From NCBI GenBank assembly GCA_949130485.1, contig OX422197.1, forward strand, positions 7,110,991 to 7,174,990: a DNA stretch of 64,000 nt. The letters are read 5' to 3'. A model generated the notes under the pieces. That model was not told where the DNA came from. It made no database searches and saw nothing but the letters and a program-made list of their open reading frames with translations. A program made the position numbers and the translations under genes. The first letter of the stretch is position 1, and each line of letters begins with the position of its first letter. Below are positions 35,501 to 45,475 of this stretch, piece after piece. The DNA comes from Agelas oroides (lineage: Eukaryota > Porifera > Demospongiae > Agelasida > Agelasidae).

Positions 35501-38500
35501 AATGTCTGATAATCATGTTCATGGTTATTTACAAGCCACATCCTTGCTACAGTATCACTGAATGGGGTGATGAAGAATCAGTGATCAATTTTAGTACCAT
35601 ACATGGTCATGCATGGGCACACACACACATAATCCAGAGGATCTCATGGAAAGTCGCAGGATCTTCCATAGACTTTCTTTCACAGAGGTTCTACACAGTC
35701 TAGAGGAATATCTCAGGACCTCCCATAGGCCCCCCTCGTCAAAGAGACCTTCACACAGTCGCTGAAATTTCCTGGCCTCCACATTGTCCAGAGTATCTCA
35801 TGGGAAGTCATAAATTCTCCCATTGATTTCCTCTTCACATGGGTATCCACATAGTCCAGAAGACTTCCTTTAAGGTTCCGCTTTATGGAGACCTCCACAC
35901 AACCCAGAGGGTACCACTATCAGACCCAGGATTTTCCATGGACTTCTCTTCACAGGGTTCTCCACACAATCCAAAGGATGTCATGGAAAGTTCCAGACCT
36001 CTCATGGGCTTCCTCTTCACAAAGATCTCTACACAATCCAGAGTTCATTGGAAGTCCAAATAGGATGGGATGTTATGTGATGTTCACAATACATCATACA
36101 GCAAATTTTCTGCTACTTTAACTCACAAAGGGACCGAAGATTGTGTCCCCTCAATCTTATCTCCTTATGAAAACAATTATTACATCACCAGGATATGCTG
36201 ACTACAAGCTATAGTAATAAGTATACCTAGACACTAAACCAAGAAACATGAGGCTTAAGAAACACTGACATGTTGTCAAGTATACCCCAACACACGTGTA
36301 CTTCAATATATGCTGCCACTTCTGATTGCAATCAAACTTTTGTCATTTCTGGACAAATCCATTCAATTCTCTCAGCCCAGCGTAAGTGCAGCAGCTACGA
36401 CATCGGCAGTTTCCTTCTAAATGCTCACAGTACATATAGAGGATTGTGAGGGTTGGTGGTTGTCTGGTTGCCGTAGCTGAGTGGCAGAGCACTGGCGGCT
36501 CAAGCCAGAGGTGTCCTGGGTTCAACTCCCGGCAGCTGCCGGTCTTTTCACTTTCCTCTGTTTTCGTCTCATAACATTCTAGGTGGTAGTGACACATATT
36601 GCATTTATCAACACTTCAACAGCACTATGATGCAGGACTGGTATTAAAACATCAGAGTAGGATGGATGGTATTATTTCTCCTTTAGTATTAAACGAGCAA
36701 AGTAACCGCACCCCAAGATGCTCATAGGAGGTTAGTGCTGCAGGTTTACCTTGGCTCGAACACTCTAGAGTTCAGTGTTCTACATAGGTGAAATCTTTGT
36801 TAGTAGGCTTTAGGAAAACAAAGTGCACTGCTACTTAGCTACAAGACCTGAAGTAGAAAGCCTTAGAGTTTAGAGTTTTGTGGTTTCTTAAAAAAGCTTT
36901 ACCCTCAAGAGAGGAGCCGGACATCAGTTTATCAATCGTGAATAGAAAGGCACGCCTTCACCTGCTTTGTACTCGCGCATTGCGTGCATAATAACAGCCC
37001 AAAGCGCTGTAGCGCGCTCAATACACGCAATGATTTTATACGTAGTATATTGAACGTGTGACGTCACGTATGCGGAAAAATCGCTTCGGGAGTCACTGTG
37101 AGGGGTGAGGGTGTAGCTGGTGAAGGGAGAGTTGTTGGTGTGCCAAAGTTTTATTCATGGGGTAAGTGCACCATGCCATTAACGAATATCAACTCAGATT
37201 GGATGTCCAATGCTTCCTCTGGCCTGTGTATTATATTGGGTTATATTAATTAGTTATATTATTTACGTGGGTCCTTTAAGTTGCATCTTGGGGTTATTCT
37301 TGGGGTTATTCTTGGGGTTATTCTTGGGGTTATTTGCGGGTCCTAGTTGCATCTTGGGGTGTAACCAGGTGTATGTACCGGTTTTTTTTTTTAACCAAAC
37401 CAAGCTTTGGTGAAGGTGTATCAACAGGATTGTCCATATCAGGATAACTTCCAGACTTCACCAGACTTCAGAACTACCTGGTTAGTAATGACATGGTGAG
37501 CAGGAGAAGGGTGGCCAGAAATTACATGAATATCAACTACGCCACTCAATCAGCACGGGTGATGGGAACTTCACTACTAGCACCACTAGATTTAGACTCC
37601 AAGGACACAAGTGGACTGCAGAACATAGTCCTTCTTTGGATGAACTTAGTAATTAGTAATGAGCAAATGTGATACATCTACCCCAAACAAAAACCTGACT
37701 CAGCACATATTAAATTGGAAATTTTGCAAGTGTGATCAGGCCCTTGTTCCGGCTGTAAGGCAGGTCCTGGGAAGGATGAGATTACTTTAGTATAGTGTCA
37801 GTGCCTGTTCCTTTTGAGTACAAAGGTGCATTTACATCGTGGATGAGACATTGGTGATACTGAGAAATGGCAACCCCAACAACAACTGCTCATTCTTTTC
37901 CTGTACCCAGTTTTATCCGAGGTCAAGGATTCCACAAGTATCAACGAATACAGACACCCAGAAATGAACACGACCACTATTGAGTAGCTTTTTCGAAGAG
38001 GAAAAGTGGGCACTTAGCTACCATGGAAACGTCAAAAGAATATTGCTTGTTTGTCTTGGTCATCTAGTATTTCGCTTTTTGATGGTTGTGTGCTAGAATT
38101 TCAAGAACTTGGAAGCAGAGCATTCTTCAGCAGCTTGGTGAAGTATTTCATCCTTGCTGTCACTGCTATCTCTTAAACTTCAACTTGCTGATGCAAAGGG
38201 TTAGTGCCAATGGCTTATTAAGTTGCCAAATGCAAGTCACAGTGCACCATTGAAAGACGTTTTCTAATGATGACCTTACATTACAGTTGGGATGATTAAT
38301 TTTTATTGTTGCATTGCATTATTATTATTACTTGAGTGACTCATATTAAATGCACCAGAATAAAGCCAGTCAGAAGTGCACCTGCATACCAGGTATAGTA
38401 TACACTTTCACTTTTAGGACCGTATATGGTCATGCATGGTACCCCAATCCCAGGTTCTATACTAATGCATGGTAAGGAAATTTCAGCTCAGTTGTTTGGG

Positions 38501-41500
38501 TTCCTCCAACAGCAGCATTGCGTCGTGTCACTTTTCATGATCAGACCACCAGCACTTTGAATCAGGCCACTACTACACTACTACCTTACTGAATGATTTG
38601 ATGAATCAAACTTGCCATTGCACAGAACCAAAGTGTCTGAAGAATCCAGAATCTCACTAGCTCAAACTCTGATTGACAGCAGAGGCCAGCCTCAGTTGTA
38701 CGACCTCCATCCCATCTTCGTCTGCTGCACAACTAGCATTGTCCTTGTCTAGCAAATTTGTGACCACCTCAAGAATGCCCCACAGTGAATATTATGAGAA
38801 GGGCAAACTCTGTGGCATAACCCCTTACAAACCTGGTGAGCTTGACTCACACGATGCAGTCACATCCAAGAGAAGGCAATCGCACACACAGGTCATACAC
38901 ATACATCACCTTTTCACTCCAGAAAGTATTCTAGCCTAGCTGTCACAACAAGCTTGCTACAACTGTAAACTGCTCTAGCTTTTCATCAAGCTGAGCAAGA
39001 GAAAGGTGGCCAGAATATCAACTATACCACTGAATCAGCTGAGAACTTCACTACTGGTACCGGACTTCTCTGAGTGCACAAGCGGACTACAGAGCATGTT
39101 CTTCTTGCTATGAATGTTTAACTCAGATTATCAGTCTGCGAGTCATAGGGAGCTTCCTTTCACATAATTAGTTCCTATCCCAATTGAGATGCTTACATAA
39201 CAACAGTAAGAACATTTCCCTTCAAATGGAAATTAATGTGTACCATGAGATGAAAATCTTATAAGTGTGTACTTTAGATTGCCATATTTGTACAGGGGTT
39301 AATGAAGTATAGAGCTTGCCTAGCCGAGTGGTGTTTCTATTTCCTTGCGTGACATGTTAGCGAGCTATGATTTCTTACCCTGAGAATCTAGAGGCATCAG
39401 TTGGGGTGCCAAGTGTGTACATTTATAGCTTGGGAAACAACTGTGAGAAGCATGCCCATAATTTTTGTGCTCTCTCTTGTACACTCCTTCAGCTATGACA
39501 TCAATTTACTACTAACATCTAGCTGGCTTTTATATGTCTCCTTGTTTGTACTCATGCAGCACTTTTCTTCTTGCAATTCAACCCTGACTTTTAAGTTGAG
39601 CTCCTGTTGTGACACAGCTGCTTCTCTTGATCCCAACCAGTTTACCTAATATGATCTAGTAACAGTGTAGTACCAGATGATCTTGGCACACAAGTACTAT
39701 ACTTCCTCACTGTTGTACTGCAGGGACAGTTTAGTGGGAGGCAGTCTGTCATCAAACATAAGATCAGAAGTAGTATATGAGGCACTTGACTTCAACTCAT
39801 CTTTCAACTAATACACAATACTCAACTCTTTAGCTCCATTCACCACTGCTTCCCTTATTGTGTCTCTCTCCTTTACCCTGTGCATTGTGCATTGCCTTTG
39901 CTTTATTGAGTTCTCCTGGTCTGGGTGTGCCATGACTGGAACATTCACATTATGTTTATGATTGGAGCAGGAGCTTATGAACCATTTGTGGTGCTCATAA
40001 GGTCCTGGTTGGAGTGATACACAAATGTGTACAGATAATTGGGCAGATATCCACAACTGGAACCTCTCGCTTGATCCTGTAGCTGGTTCTGCTCATGTAT
40101 ATAAAACCATTTCATACAAGGGTACTGAAGAGTGTACCACCTGCACTCTCATCCTAGTGTAGGCTGACAGTGTATGGTAGGGGCTCCCCATAAGTTGAAC
40201 TTCTTTTCAGTGTGCCAGTCATCCAAATGTGACTTTCTGTTACATACTTATTCATGGTCTCTCCTCTGACTGTAAGGAAACAATTGTTGGTGTTCATTAA
40301 TTATTATACAACCCACTGTGTGGATGTTAAGTGTGGTACCCTGTCATTATAGAAACTGGATACTTGTTCTCCCACAGAATCCAAACGGTTTTTGGAAGAA
40401 GCCCTACGAAAGGGAACCATTCTCGCCCGAATAAACAAGTGCATCCTTACCGGCTCAGCGGGAACCGGCAAAACACACGTCATGCACCTACTGCTGGGAC
40501 TGAAGCCACCAATCGTTCGCTGCAGCACACCGTGTGCTAAGGCTCCCATCCGTGTTGTAAGCACGATAAGAATCAAGTGCGAAGATGAAGGGTGGGTGGT
40601 GGTAGACATAAAAGAGCTAGAAAACATACTAGCTAGTGTTATCCCAGTTCTTTGGGACGCTCTTCCTGAAGATGAGAAAGTTCAAGCTCAATCGTTCGAG
40701 TCTCTATTCCAACAGCAGCAATCAAGTGGTGTTACCCACGATAAGGCTACACCCACTTCCCAAGATCAGGCTACACCCACTTCCCAGGATTCACCATCAT
40801 CCACCTCCCAGGATCAGACAACCAGCTCAATTTCAGATGCTCCAAAGCAGGCCACTACAAGCTTACTGGATGATCTGGTGAAGCGAATTACTCAACTTGC
40901 CATGCACAGCACCAAAGAGTCAGACGAATCCAAAGATTTTAGCAATGCAAACTGGATTCACCTGATTGACAGCGGTGGCCAGCCACAATTCTATGACCTC
41001 TTTCCCATCTTCATCCGCCATGCCACTAGCATTCTTCTTGTCCAGCGACTTTGTGACCGTCTTAACGACCGTCCCACAGTGGAATACTATGATGGGGATG
41101 GTGCACTGGTTGGCATACCCTATCTCTCCCTCTTCACGAACCTGGAGACAGTGATGTGCTTGGCTCGCACAATGCACTCACATCCAACAGAAGGCAAGCA
41201 TCCAAAGATCATGGTAGCTTGCACACACCGGGATATGGAGGGAAAATGTTCTGAAACACGAGCCGAGAAGAACAAGACACTCTTCAATCTCCTCCATCCT
41301 CTCTTTCCCGATGACCTAGTACTCTATGGAGATGCACTGGAGCCCATTTTCCCTCTGAATGCAAAAGAACCAGATGAAGAAGACAAGAGAGTTGCCAAGC
41401 TTCTCAGGCAAGCAATCGAGAGCTCTGCCCCTGATCCAGTGGAAATCCCACTTTGGTGGTACTTCCTGGAGATAGGACTTGCAAGACTAGCGGCTATGCT

Positions 41501-43343
41501 AGGCAGAAGGGTTCTGAGTCGAAAGGAATGTCTCAGTGTAGCCCACAACTTGAGGTTCCCTGAGGAGGAGTTCCGTGCTGCGTTGCAGTATTTCGATAAA
41601 CTCAACCTCTGCCTTTACTATCCCACTGTGCTTCCAGACGTGGTGTTCAGTGACCCGCAAGTGCCACTGGACAAGGCTTCCGAACTAGTGCAGCAAAGCT
41701 ACAAGCTTAGGGAAGGTAAACAAGGTAAGAAGTCTCAGGGTCCACAAGAAGCTTTAGAAGCCAAGTGGCTCAAGTTTCGCGATCAAGGTATTGTTCGCTC
41801 TGAGTTTCTTGAGAAGTTTCCCAAGCACTATAGAGATAGGCTGTTTACTCCAAATGATCTTCTCCTTCTTTTTGAACACCTTCTGATTCTTGCTCCCCTC
41901 ACAAAGGGTGACTATTTCATGCCATCACTTTTGCAGATTATTCCCACTGAGGAACTTAACAAACACGACATTTCTTCTCCAGCAGCAGCTCCACTTCTCA
42001 TCCACTTCTCTCACGGTTGGCCTCGCAATGGAATTTTCTGTTGTCTAGTGGTGTACCTGATCAACCACTGCCAGTGGCAGGTCGTACTTCCTGGCAAAGG
42101 ATCTCCCATTCTCACTGCCAGGAACTGTGTCAAGTTCAGGCTACCAAACCATCCTTGTACAGTTACATTAATAGACTCTTTCACTCACTTCGAAGTTTAT
42201 GTCAAAAGCTCATTCTTTTGTGAGATCTGCACCAAGGTTTGTCCCAGCATTCGGAACTCCATATTTAATGGGATTGATGCAGCTTCTATTACACTTCAAT
42301 ACAATAATGCAAAGCCATCCCCAGCTCTTCTTTGCCACCACTCTGACAGTGACAATGGTCAGACCAGCAGCAATACCACCACCCTTCCACCACATGCAGC
42401 CACTATCACAAATGACCATGAGTACTGGCTATGTACCGTGGACGCCGATGTTAGTGGAAAGCTGACTGAGATGGAGAAAGTTTGGCTCCAACCAGAGGTA
42501 GCCTTAGCAGGTAATGACCATAGCACAGTTTGTTAGTTCCCTTGCGAGAGGTTCAGATTTGTTTTTTGGCCTATGTTCCATTCTCATTAAATCCTCACAT
42601 TTCCTAGGTGATGAAATGATTGCCTTTGAGCCTGAACAACATCATTCCTCCACACAAGTCTCCCAACACGAAGGTAAGGCAGCTATAATGTGTATAGCTA
42701 TTTGAATGTTAATTTTTACTAAGGCAGCAGGGTCAATTTCGGAATACAGTATATTTTGTGCATGGCTAATCCTTCCCACATTGCTATAAGGGATGGGAGA
42801 AGGTCTAGCCTTGGGTATGAGGCTAGTCCCACTATTAACTGGTTCCCATCTGTAGGTGCAGTATCAACTCCACAGAGAAGACTCTGTTCCCCACTTCCCC
42901 CCACCTCTCCAACCTCCAAAGTTGATACACTTGGTAAGTGTTCAGTGTATGCAAACTTGATTATGTACAAACAACTAAGTAAATTGTCATATTTCATTTT
43001 TCCATCAAAGTGATAGTGATTAATAACTCCACATTTCCACTCTTTACCTCTAGCTGAGAAGGACTTGGTTGACATAACAGACTACCTACTAGACATGGAG
43101 AAGGAGCACATCTATAATCTTGGACTGGTCCTGGGGCTTCGACACAGCAAACTTAAAACAATGATGGACTCAGCTACTTTCTATGGTGATGTTATTGCTG
43201 CATGGCTACGAAAAGAGGACCAAGTTTCAGAGAAGGGGGAGCCAAGCTGGACAGTTCTCGTTGATGCACTGAAACATCGTAGAGTTGGACAAACAGGAAT
43301 TGCCAACAGCATAGCAAAAGACCATTTAGGAGAACTTGACTAG
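13532..43343 (+). CDS. Coiled-coil / Roc-COR-like GTPase / Death-domain protein (gene A), complete
   Basis: 14 exons: 13532-13669, 15220-15252, 17270-17314, 17497-17538, 17986-18018, 20076-20120, 20261-20284, 24145-24165, 24626-24667, 32345-32522, 40378-42510, 42608-42673, 42856-42933, 43054-43343. All are GT-AG with matching phase and total 3,168 nt (1,055 residues). The order is: basic N-terminus (1-46), charged coiled coil (47-200), P-loop GTPase (about 201-550), COR-like winged-helix and following region (about 555-900), Ser/Pro-rich hinge, and a Death domain (about 960-1055). No signal peptide or membrane segment is seen. The layout resembles Roco-like and NLR-like signalling proteins of sponges and cnidarians, in which a Death domain recruits adaptors. 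Function in innate immunity or cell death is inferred. It is head to head with HACE1. Confidence 0.88.
14013..14127. mobile_element. 115-bp MITE with 9-bp target duplication (intron 1 of gene A)
   Basis: Starts TAGTCTTGCAAACCAGAC and ends GTCTGGCTTGCAAGACTA, with long inverted ends. It is flanked by identical gcacaggca at 14004-14012 and 14128-14136. Confidence 0.92.
14472..14547. mobile_element. Short foldback element with TAGCCTCG ends
   Basis: Starts tagcctcgctcccag and ends gcctgggaacaaggcta. No target duplication is recognisable. Confidence 0.65.
16161..16483. mobile_element. 323-bp MITE, present in copy A and absent from copy B
   Basis: Starts TAGTCTCGTGCC and ends GGGGACGAGACTA. Subterminal inverted segments include ACGGTCTGGTGAA and GTCGAATTTCTTGGGC. 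Flanked by gataggttg at 16152-16160 and 16484-16492. The paralogous site near 60472-60485 has a single copy of this sequence (gctaggttg) and no insert. Confidence 0.93.
16675..17027. mobile_element. Foldback element with about 80-bp inverted ends
   Basis: The left end (cttatccccagaccaaat) and right end (atttggtctgaagacaag) are inverted copies. The paired inner parts agttttcttagtgaaagtgt and gcactttcagtgggaaat follow. A related copy lies at 48443-48680. Confidence 0.75.
18627..18986. mobile_element. 360-bp MITE shared by both paralogue copies
   Basis: Starts tagcctcgttcacaggcc and ends ggcctgggagcgagacta. The flanks atgaatttg and aggaacttg agree at 7 of 9 bases. It is also present at 63467-63821, so it predates the duplication. 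Confidence 0.8.
19816..19990. repeat. About 58-bp tandem repeat, 3 copies
   Basis: Repeats of gatcatactgatggtcacatg, tagtattaggtaccg and tagttcacgatc in gene A intron 5. Confidence 0.85.
20608..21431. mobile_element. About 820-bp foldback element in gene A intron 7
   Basis: Left end aacaggattggaaacgg; right end ccgtttccaatccctgtt, with inverted homology of about 33 bp reaching cgtaaaatt. No transposase frame is seen. Confidence 0.75.
21772..22131. mobile_element. 360-bp foldback element with TACCGTATAGCGGG ends
   Basis: Starts taccgtatagcgggtatttt; ends in the inverted copy aaaatacccgctatacggta. Inside are several further copies of the motif cgcgaaaatttaacc in both directions. Non-coding. 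Confidence 0.85.
22195..22445. mobile_element. tRNA-derived SINE fragments in inverted arrangement
   Basis: On the minus strand, 22270-22200 carries an A-box-like TGGCTTAGTGG and a B-box-like GAGTTCAAATC about 35 nt apart, as in pol III tRNA promoters. On the plus strand, 22370-22415 repeats the B-box part (gggttgaaatcc). It lacks a good acceptor stem, so it is a SINE rather than a functional tRNA. Confidence 0.65.
22748..22836. mobile_element. 89-bp MITE with 9-bp target duplication
   Basis: Starts tagcctcgttcccaggcc and ends gcctgtggaggaggcta. Flanked by identical actaacaag at 22739-22747 and 22837-22845. Confidence 0.88.
22846..24144 (+). other. Rest of gene A intron 7
   Basis: No coding similarity or clear repeat family seen. 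Two related passages near 23420-23460 and 23545-23585 (attcatgtagactc, acattctacacataaattt) form a loose duplication. Confidence 0.4.
24826..25085. mobile_element. Foldback element, copy 1 (gene A intron 9)
   Basis: Its centre has gtggggctcat facing atgagccccgcc. Outer inverted parts include agtcctggatagaaa on the left and the related aggactgcc on the right. It is homologous to 25985-26240. Confidence 0.65.
25213..25392. repeat. 43-bp tandem repeat, 4 copies
   Basis: Units of actgtatgagagggtagaga, cagaggtacacctg and tggtggtgg. The open frame on the minus strand comes from the repeat and is not a gene. Confidence 0.88.
25985..26240. mobile_element. Foldback element, copy 2 (gene A intron 9)
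   Basis: Same organisation as 24826-25085: gggcggggctcat faces atgagccccgcc, with ttctatccaggactgcc on the right side. Confidence 0.65.
26395..26692. mobile_element. Foldback element with a short TTAGGG run inside
   Basis: Left catgttgcagttacgtcatc and right gatgacgtaaccacaacatg are inverted copies. Inside, near 26535-26560, are three ggttag-type units. Confidence 0.7.
28790..29470. repeat. (CCCT)n tract of about 680 bp in gene A intron 9
   Basis: Almost pure CCCT with CCCC interruptions on the plus (sense) strand. Long open frames on both strands are caused by the repeat. Confidence 0.95.
29540..29727. repeat. CA-rich microsatellite in gene A intron 9
   Basis: Interrupted (CA)n on the sense strand, directly after the CCCT tract and about 70 bp of unique sequence. 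Confidence 0.93.
29780..31735. repeat. C/T-rich compound repeat, about 2 kb
   Basis: CCCCCACTCCTTCCT-type pyrimidine units alternate with a conserved spacer (gagtagctcaga, then aaggycattga and attcctgag). The spacer is seen at about 30048, 30856 and 31147, so this is a large degenerate tandem array. A MITE at 30471-30782 interrupts it. Within gene A intron 9. Confidence 0.85.
30471..30782. mobile_element. 312-bp MITE with 9-bp target duplication, inserted in the C/T array
   Basis: Starts TAGTCTCGTGCCCAGGCC and ends GGGGTCTGGGCATGAGATTA. Flanked by identical cccactcct at 30462-30470 and 30783-30791. A related degraded copy lies at about 45980-46285. Confidence 0.9.
32600..32735. repeat. Short degenerate tandem repeat
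   Basis: Repeats of gttactctaatc, aaaccgaga and atttccaataatg in gene A intron 10. Confidence 0.75.
32744..32986. mobile_element. Foldback element in gene A intron 10
   Basis: Left caagagcacataagaacggg faces right cccgttcttatgcactcttg. About 240 bp, no coding capacity. Confidence 0.75.
34680..35060. repeat. About 34-bp tandem repeat, roughly 11 copies
   Basis: Units of tcacatggttagtgtgctgt, tgatatggtgtggtg with tgatatgg/attcacg variants, in gene A intron 10. Confidence 0.88.
35630..36060. repeat. Degenerate tandem repeat of about 60 bp
   Basis: Recurring cacaatccagagg, tctcatggaaagt, ccatagactt and cttcacaga blocks across the segment in gene A intron 10. Confidence 0.75.
36426..36590 (+). 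mobile_element. tRNA-like element inside inverted flanks
   Basis: A-box TAGCTGAGTGG (from about 36475) and B-box GGTTCAACTCC (about 36519) have tRNA spacing, but the acceptor stem pairs poorly. The left flank ends agaggattgtgagggttggt. The right flank cctctgttttcgtctcataa is the inverted form of a flank (ttatgaggcgaaaatagagg) seen upstream of a related, decayed copy at 28158-28245. Confidence 0.65.
37287..37335. repeat. 12-bp tandem repeat
   Basis: Four units of cttggggttatt. Confidence 0.9.
38535..38940 (+). pseudogene. Decayed partial copy of gene A exon 11
   Basis: Colinear with about 40810-41200. Shared stretches include gatcagac-accagc, gccactac, ttactg-atgatttg-tgaa, the G3 region (ctgattgacagc and ggccagcc), cccatcttcgtc against cccatcttcatc, and tgtgaccacctcaagaatgccccacagtg against the region after the GTPase helix. 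It has frameshifts and substitutions and no splice sites. It lies in intron 10, about 2 kb upstream of the intact exon, on the same strand. A separate related pair of segments flanks it at 37500-37660 and 38998-39115. Confidence 0.8.
39116..40377 (+). other. End of gene A intron 10
   Basis: No recognised gene. A minus-strand open frame at 39808-40056 (82 codons) looks less repetitive than most in this window, but I cannot assign it to a family. The acceptor cccacag precedes exon 11. Confidence 0.35.
40378..42510 (+). CDS. Gene A exon 11: GTPase and COR-like domains in one exon
   Basis: This 2,133-nt exon encodes the catalytic core. Walker A/G1 is GSAGTGKT at residues 226-233. G3 is DSGGQPQF at about 398, with the Roc/G-alpha-like GGQ. 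G4 is THRD at 483-486, as in Roco proteins, in place of NKxD. A low-complexity insert of repeated TPTSQDQ-type units sits between G1 and G3. From about 555, [28 protein letters not shown] and [14 protein letters not shown] match the COR winged-helix pattern, and the segment ends near [20 protein letters not shown]. Reading through the donor at 42511 would add only NDHSTVC and a stop at 42536, giving a form without the Death domain. Confidence 0.88.
42608..43343 (+). CDS. Gene A exons 12-14: Ser/Pro hinge and Death domain
   Basis: Exons 12 (66 nt) and 13 (78 nt) both start and end in phase 1 and encode a Ser/Thr/Pro/Gln-rich hinge. Exon 14 (43054-43343) encodes a Death-fold domain: [20 protein letters not shown], then [20 protein letters not shown] and [20 protein letters not shown], with the WxxLxxAL core typical of Death domains. 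It ends at TAG 43341-43343. Matching phases mean the hinge exons could be skipped without a frame change. Confidence 0.87.
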
Positions 43344-44500
43344 CTCCATCTGGCATTCGCCACTGTTTCGTTTTCTCATGATGCCTCTTAACTTTTTGTA
43401 CAACACCCTTATCATGTGTAATAATTGTGATCACTTTTTAGTAAATTTTTTTTTGCCTTACACTGCACTTCATATTGGTTCAAACACATGGGAGTAACCT
43501 GAAAGTAGCATGAGAGCCACAAGAGTGAAATACAATGTTAATGTTACGAATTGGAGATGCGTATGATATTGCTGGTTATAACATCACCAAAATTGATGCC
43601 AATTCTACAGATACAGCCACAATTTCAGAGTAACCACAGTTCTCTGATGAAACATCAGATTCTTCAATTTTGGAAGCATAGTCACTGGTATGTTGCATGT
43701 GAGTCATGAATTAGCTCAGATGGTATGACAGTGCGGATGAAATGCCATGCAGATGTTATCGCAGTGCACTCCAGCATCTCAATGAAGACAACACATTTAT
43801 AGAGTTCCCTGGGTAGAAACAGACTGCCCCCTACACACTCCCACAGACACTAAACCCTTTCTGCTGTAATGATCAATGCTGGGGAGGTGACAGTGCACTA
43901 GAAGGTGGTGTCTGACTTTAGGGACTACCTGTACTTATCCATTGGCTCTATATTAAAGTCTACTGGATAACTAATTTGCTGACAACAGGACAGTTTGTGG
44001 TTATATCATGTGATCGGTTTGAGCGAGTATGAGTTTATATTGCATTAGCCCAAACCTTACAGCACTAGTACATAGACCCCCACCCACACACAACACACAC
44101 ACAGGTTCCATTCTTGCCACTGTAGAAATTACCGGTAGATCAATGCCAGAATGTGAAAGCAGTCGATTCAGTAATGCTTGGGTGGATCCCAATAGATCGG
44201 TCAGATTCATACAGATGTGTTCCAAACACTTGATTTGTGTGAGCAGTATCTAGTTAGATAACTGTACAGCAGTCACCAGTGAATTCACGACTACAGGATA
44301 TGCAGCCAACTTGGACACAGCAAGCACAAGTTAGTGAGAGATTGGACATGCCAGGGGCAGCTCATTAAGCATTACAGCTCACCACACTAAGAACAGAAAC
44401 TCTGAGAATCTAACAGTTGCGTTTGTGTGGCCTGGTTTCCAAAAACACCACCGTTTATAACAATAATAATTTGCTTTGACATGCATGTTTGGGCTATCAT
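43344..44500. other. 3' flank of gene A
   Basis: Presumed 3' UTR and unique sequence. I see no canonical AATAAA close to the stop and no further coding exons. Confidence 0.4.
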
Positions 44501-44504
44501 GAAG

Positions 44505-45060
44505 TAACTTGCCCCCCGAAGTGAAATGTCCCCTGGGGGCAACTTACCTCAAAGTAAACCGTCCCCTGGGGACAACTTACTTCGAAGTAAACTTGAAGTG
44601 ATATATGCCTCCCCACACTCGTGCAAAGGATAGTCAATGTCAACCTTGTGCTAACGTAGTCAGATCACTAGCCATCATGAAGTGCCATAAAAGAAGCATG
44701 CATACTGTGCTAATGCATTGTAGTCATGGATCTCGAATAATCAGAAACAATTCTGGCACCAGCAGACAGAGGAGAGATGGTTGCTCTGAATAGTGCATGT
44801 ATTATGTACTACATAGGCTAACTAGTACTAAAATTTTATTGAAATAATTATCATTGCCTTGTTGACCGTTTTCTTTGAGGTAGCTAGAATACTCTTTACT
44901 TACTATGAAGTACATCGCTGGACATTACCGTTTGAAATAAGTTGTGACCTGGACAGTTTACTATGAAACAAGCTGTCCCCTCACAAGGGGGGGCAAGCTA
45001 CTTCAAGGGAGACACTTTAATCTGAAGTATCCAGGGAACAACTTACTTCAAAGTTTTCCC
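44505..45060. mobile_element. Foldback-like element with repeated CCCC(T)GGGG/GAAGTA motifs
   Basis: The left part has repeated aacttac, cgaagtaaac and gtcccctgggg. The right part has the same motif set reversed (tcccctcacaagggg, caacttacttcaaag). About 550 bp, non-coding. Confidence 0.55.
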
Positions 45061-45070
45061 CCGACCCCAC

Positions 45071-45475
45071 AATGCAGACGCAGCCCATTCTAACTTGGGG
45101 TCACTCCTGGGGGAGGGTGGCTGGGGCTGAGAAGAGGACCGCACCTCACGGCAAGTTTGCCAACTACGCCTCTGAACTGCAAGAGATCGATCGTGGAGCC
45201 ATTCAGGTGGACATCTGCTCGCATTTCTTGTGATGACGTTTGTGGGTGGGGCTGCATGGGCGTGAAATGGAACTGCAAAGCAGCTGCACAGAGAATAGCA
45301 CGTTCAGAAAAGCTGCGGCTGATCAAAAAGGAGATCCACAGGAGATGATGGCTGCATGTAAGTATCTTTCTGTATCAGTCATTCAGTGTTTGATGGGTTG
45401 GATCCTAAGTGAAGAGAAAATATGTCGTCGGAAAGATTGCAAAACCTGGAGCAGTTCCCACTAGTGCTGCGGCCT
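45071..45475. other. Unassigned open-frame segment
   Basis: The plus strand can be read as GKFANYASELQEIDRGAIQ near 45150-45205 without stops, and the minus strand has a 78-codon frame at 45090-45326. Neither matches a family I recognise. It may be a decayed exon. Confidence 0.25.

Noticed and set aside
36468..36545. A functional tRNA gene
   Set aside because: A and B boxes are present but the acceptor stem pairs poorly and a degenerate copy exists nearby, so a tRNA-derived repeat is more likely.
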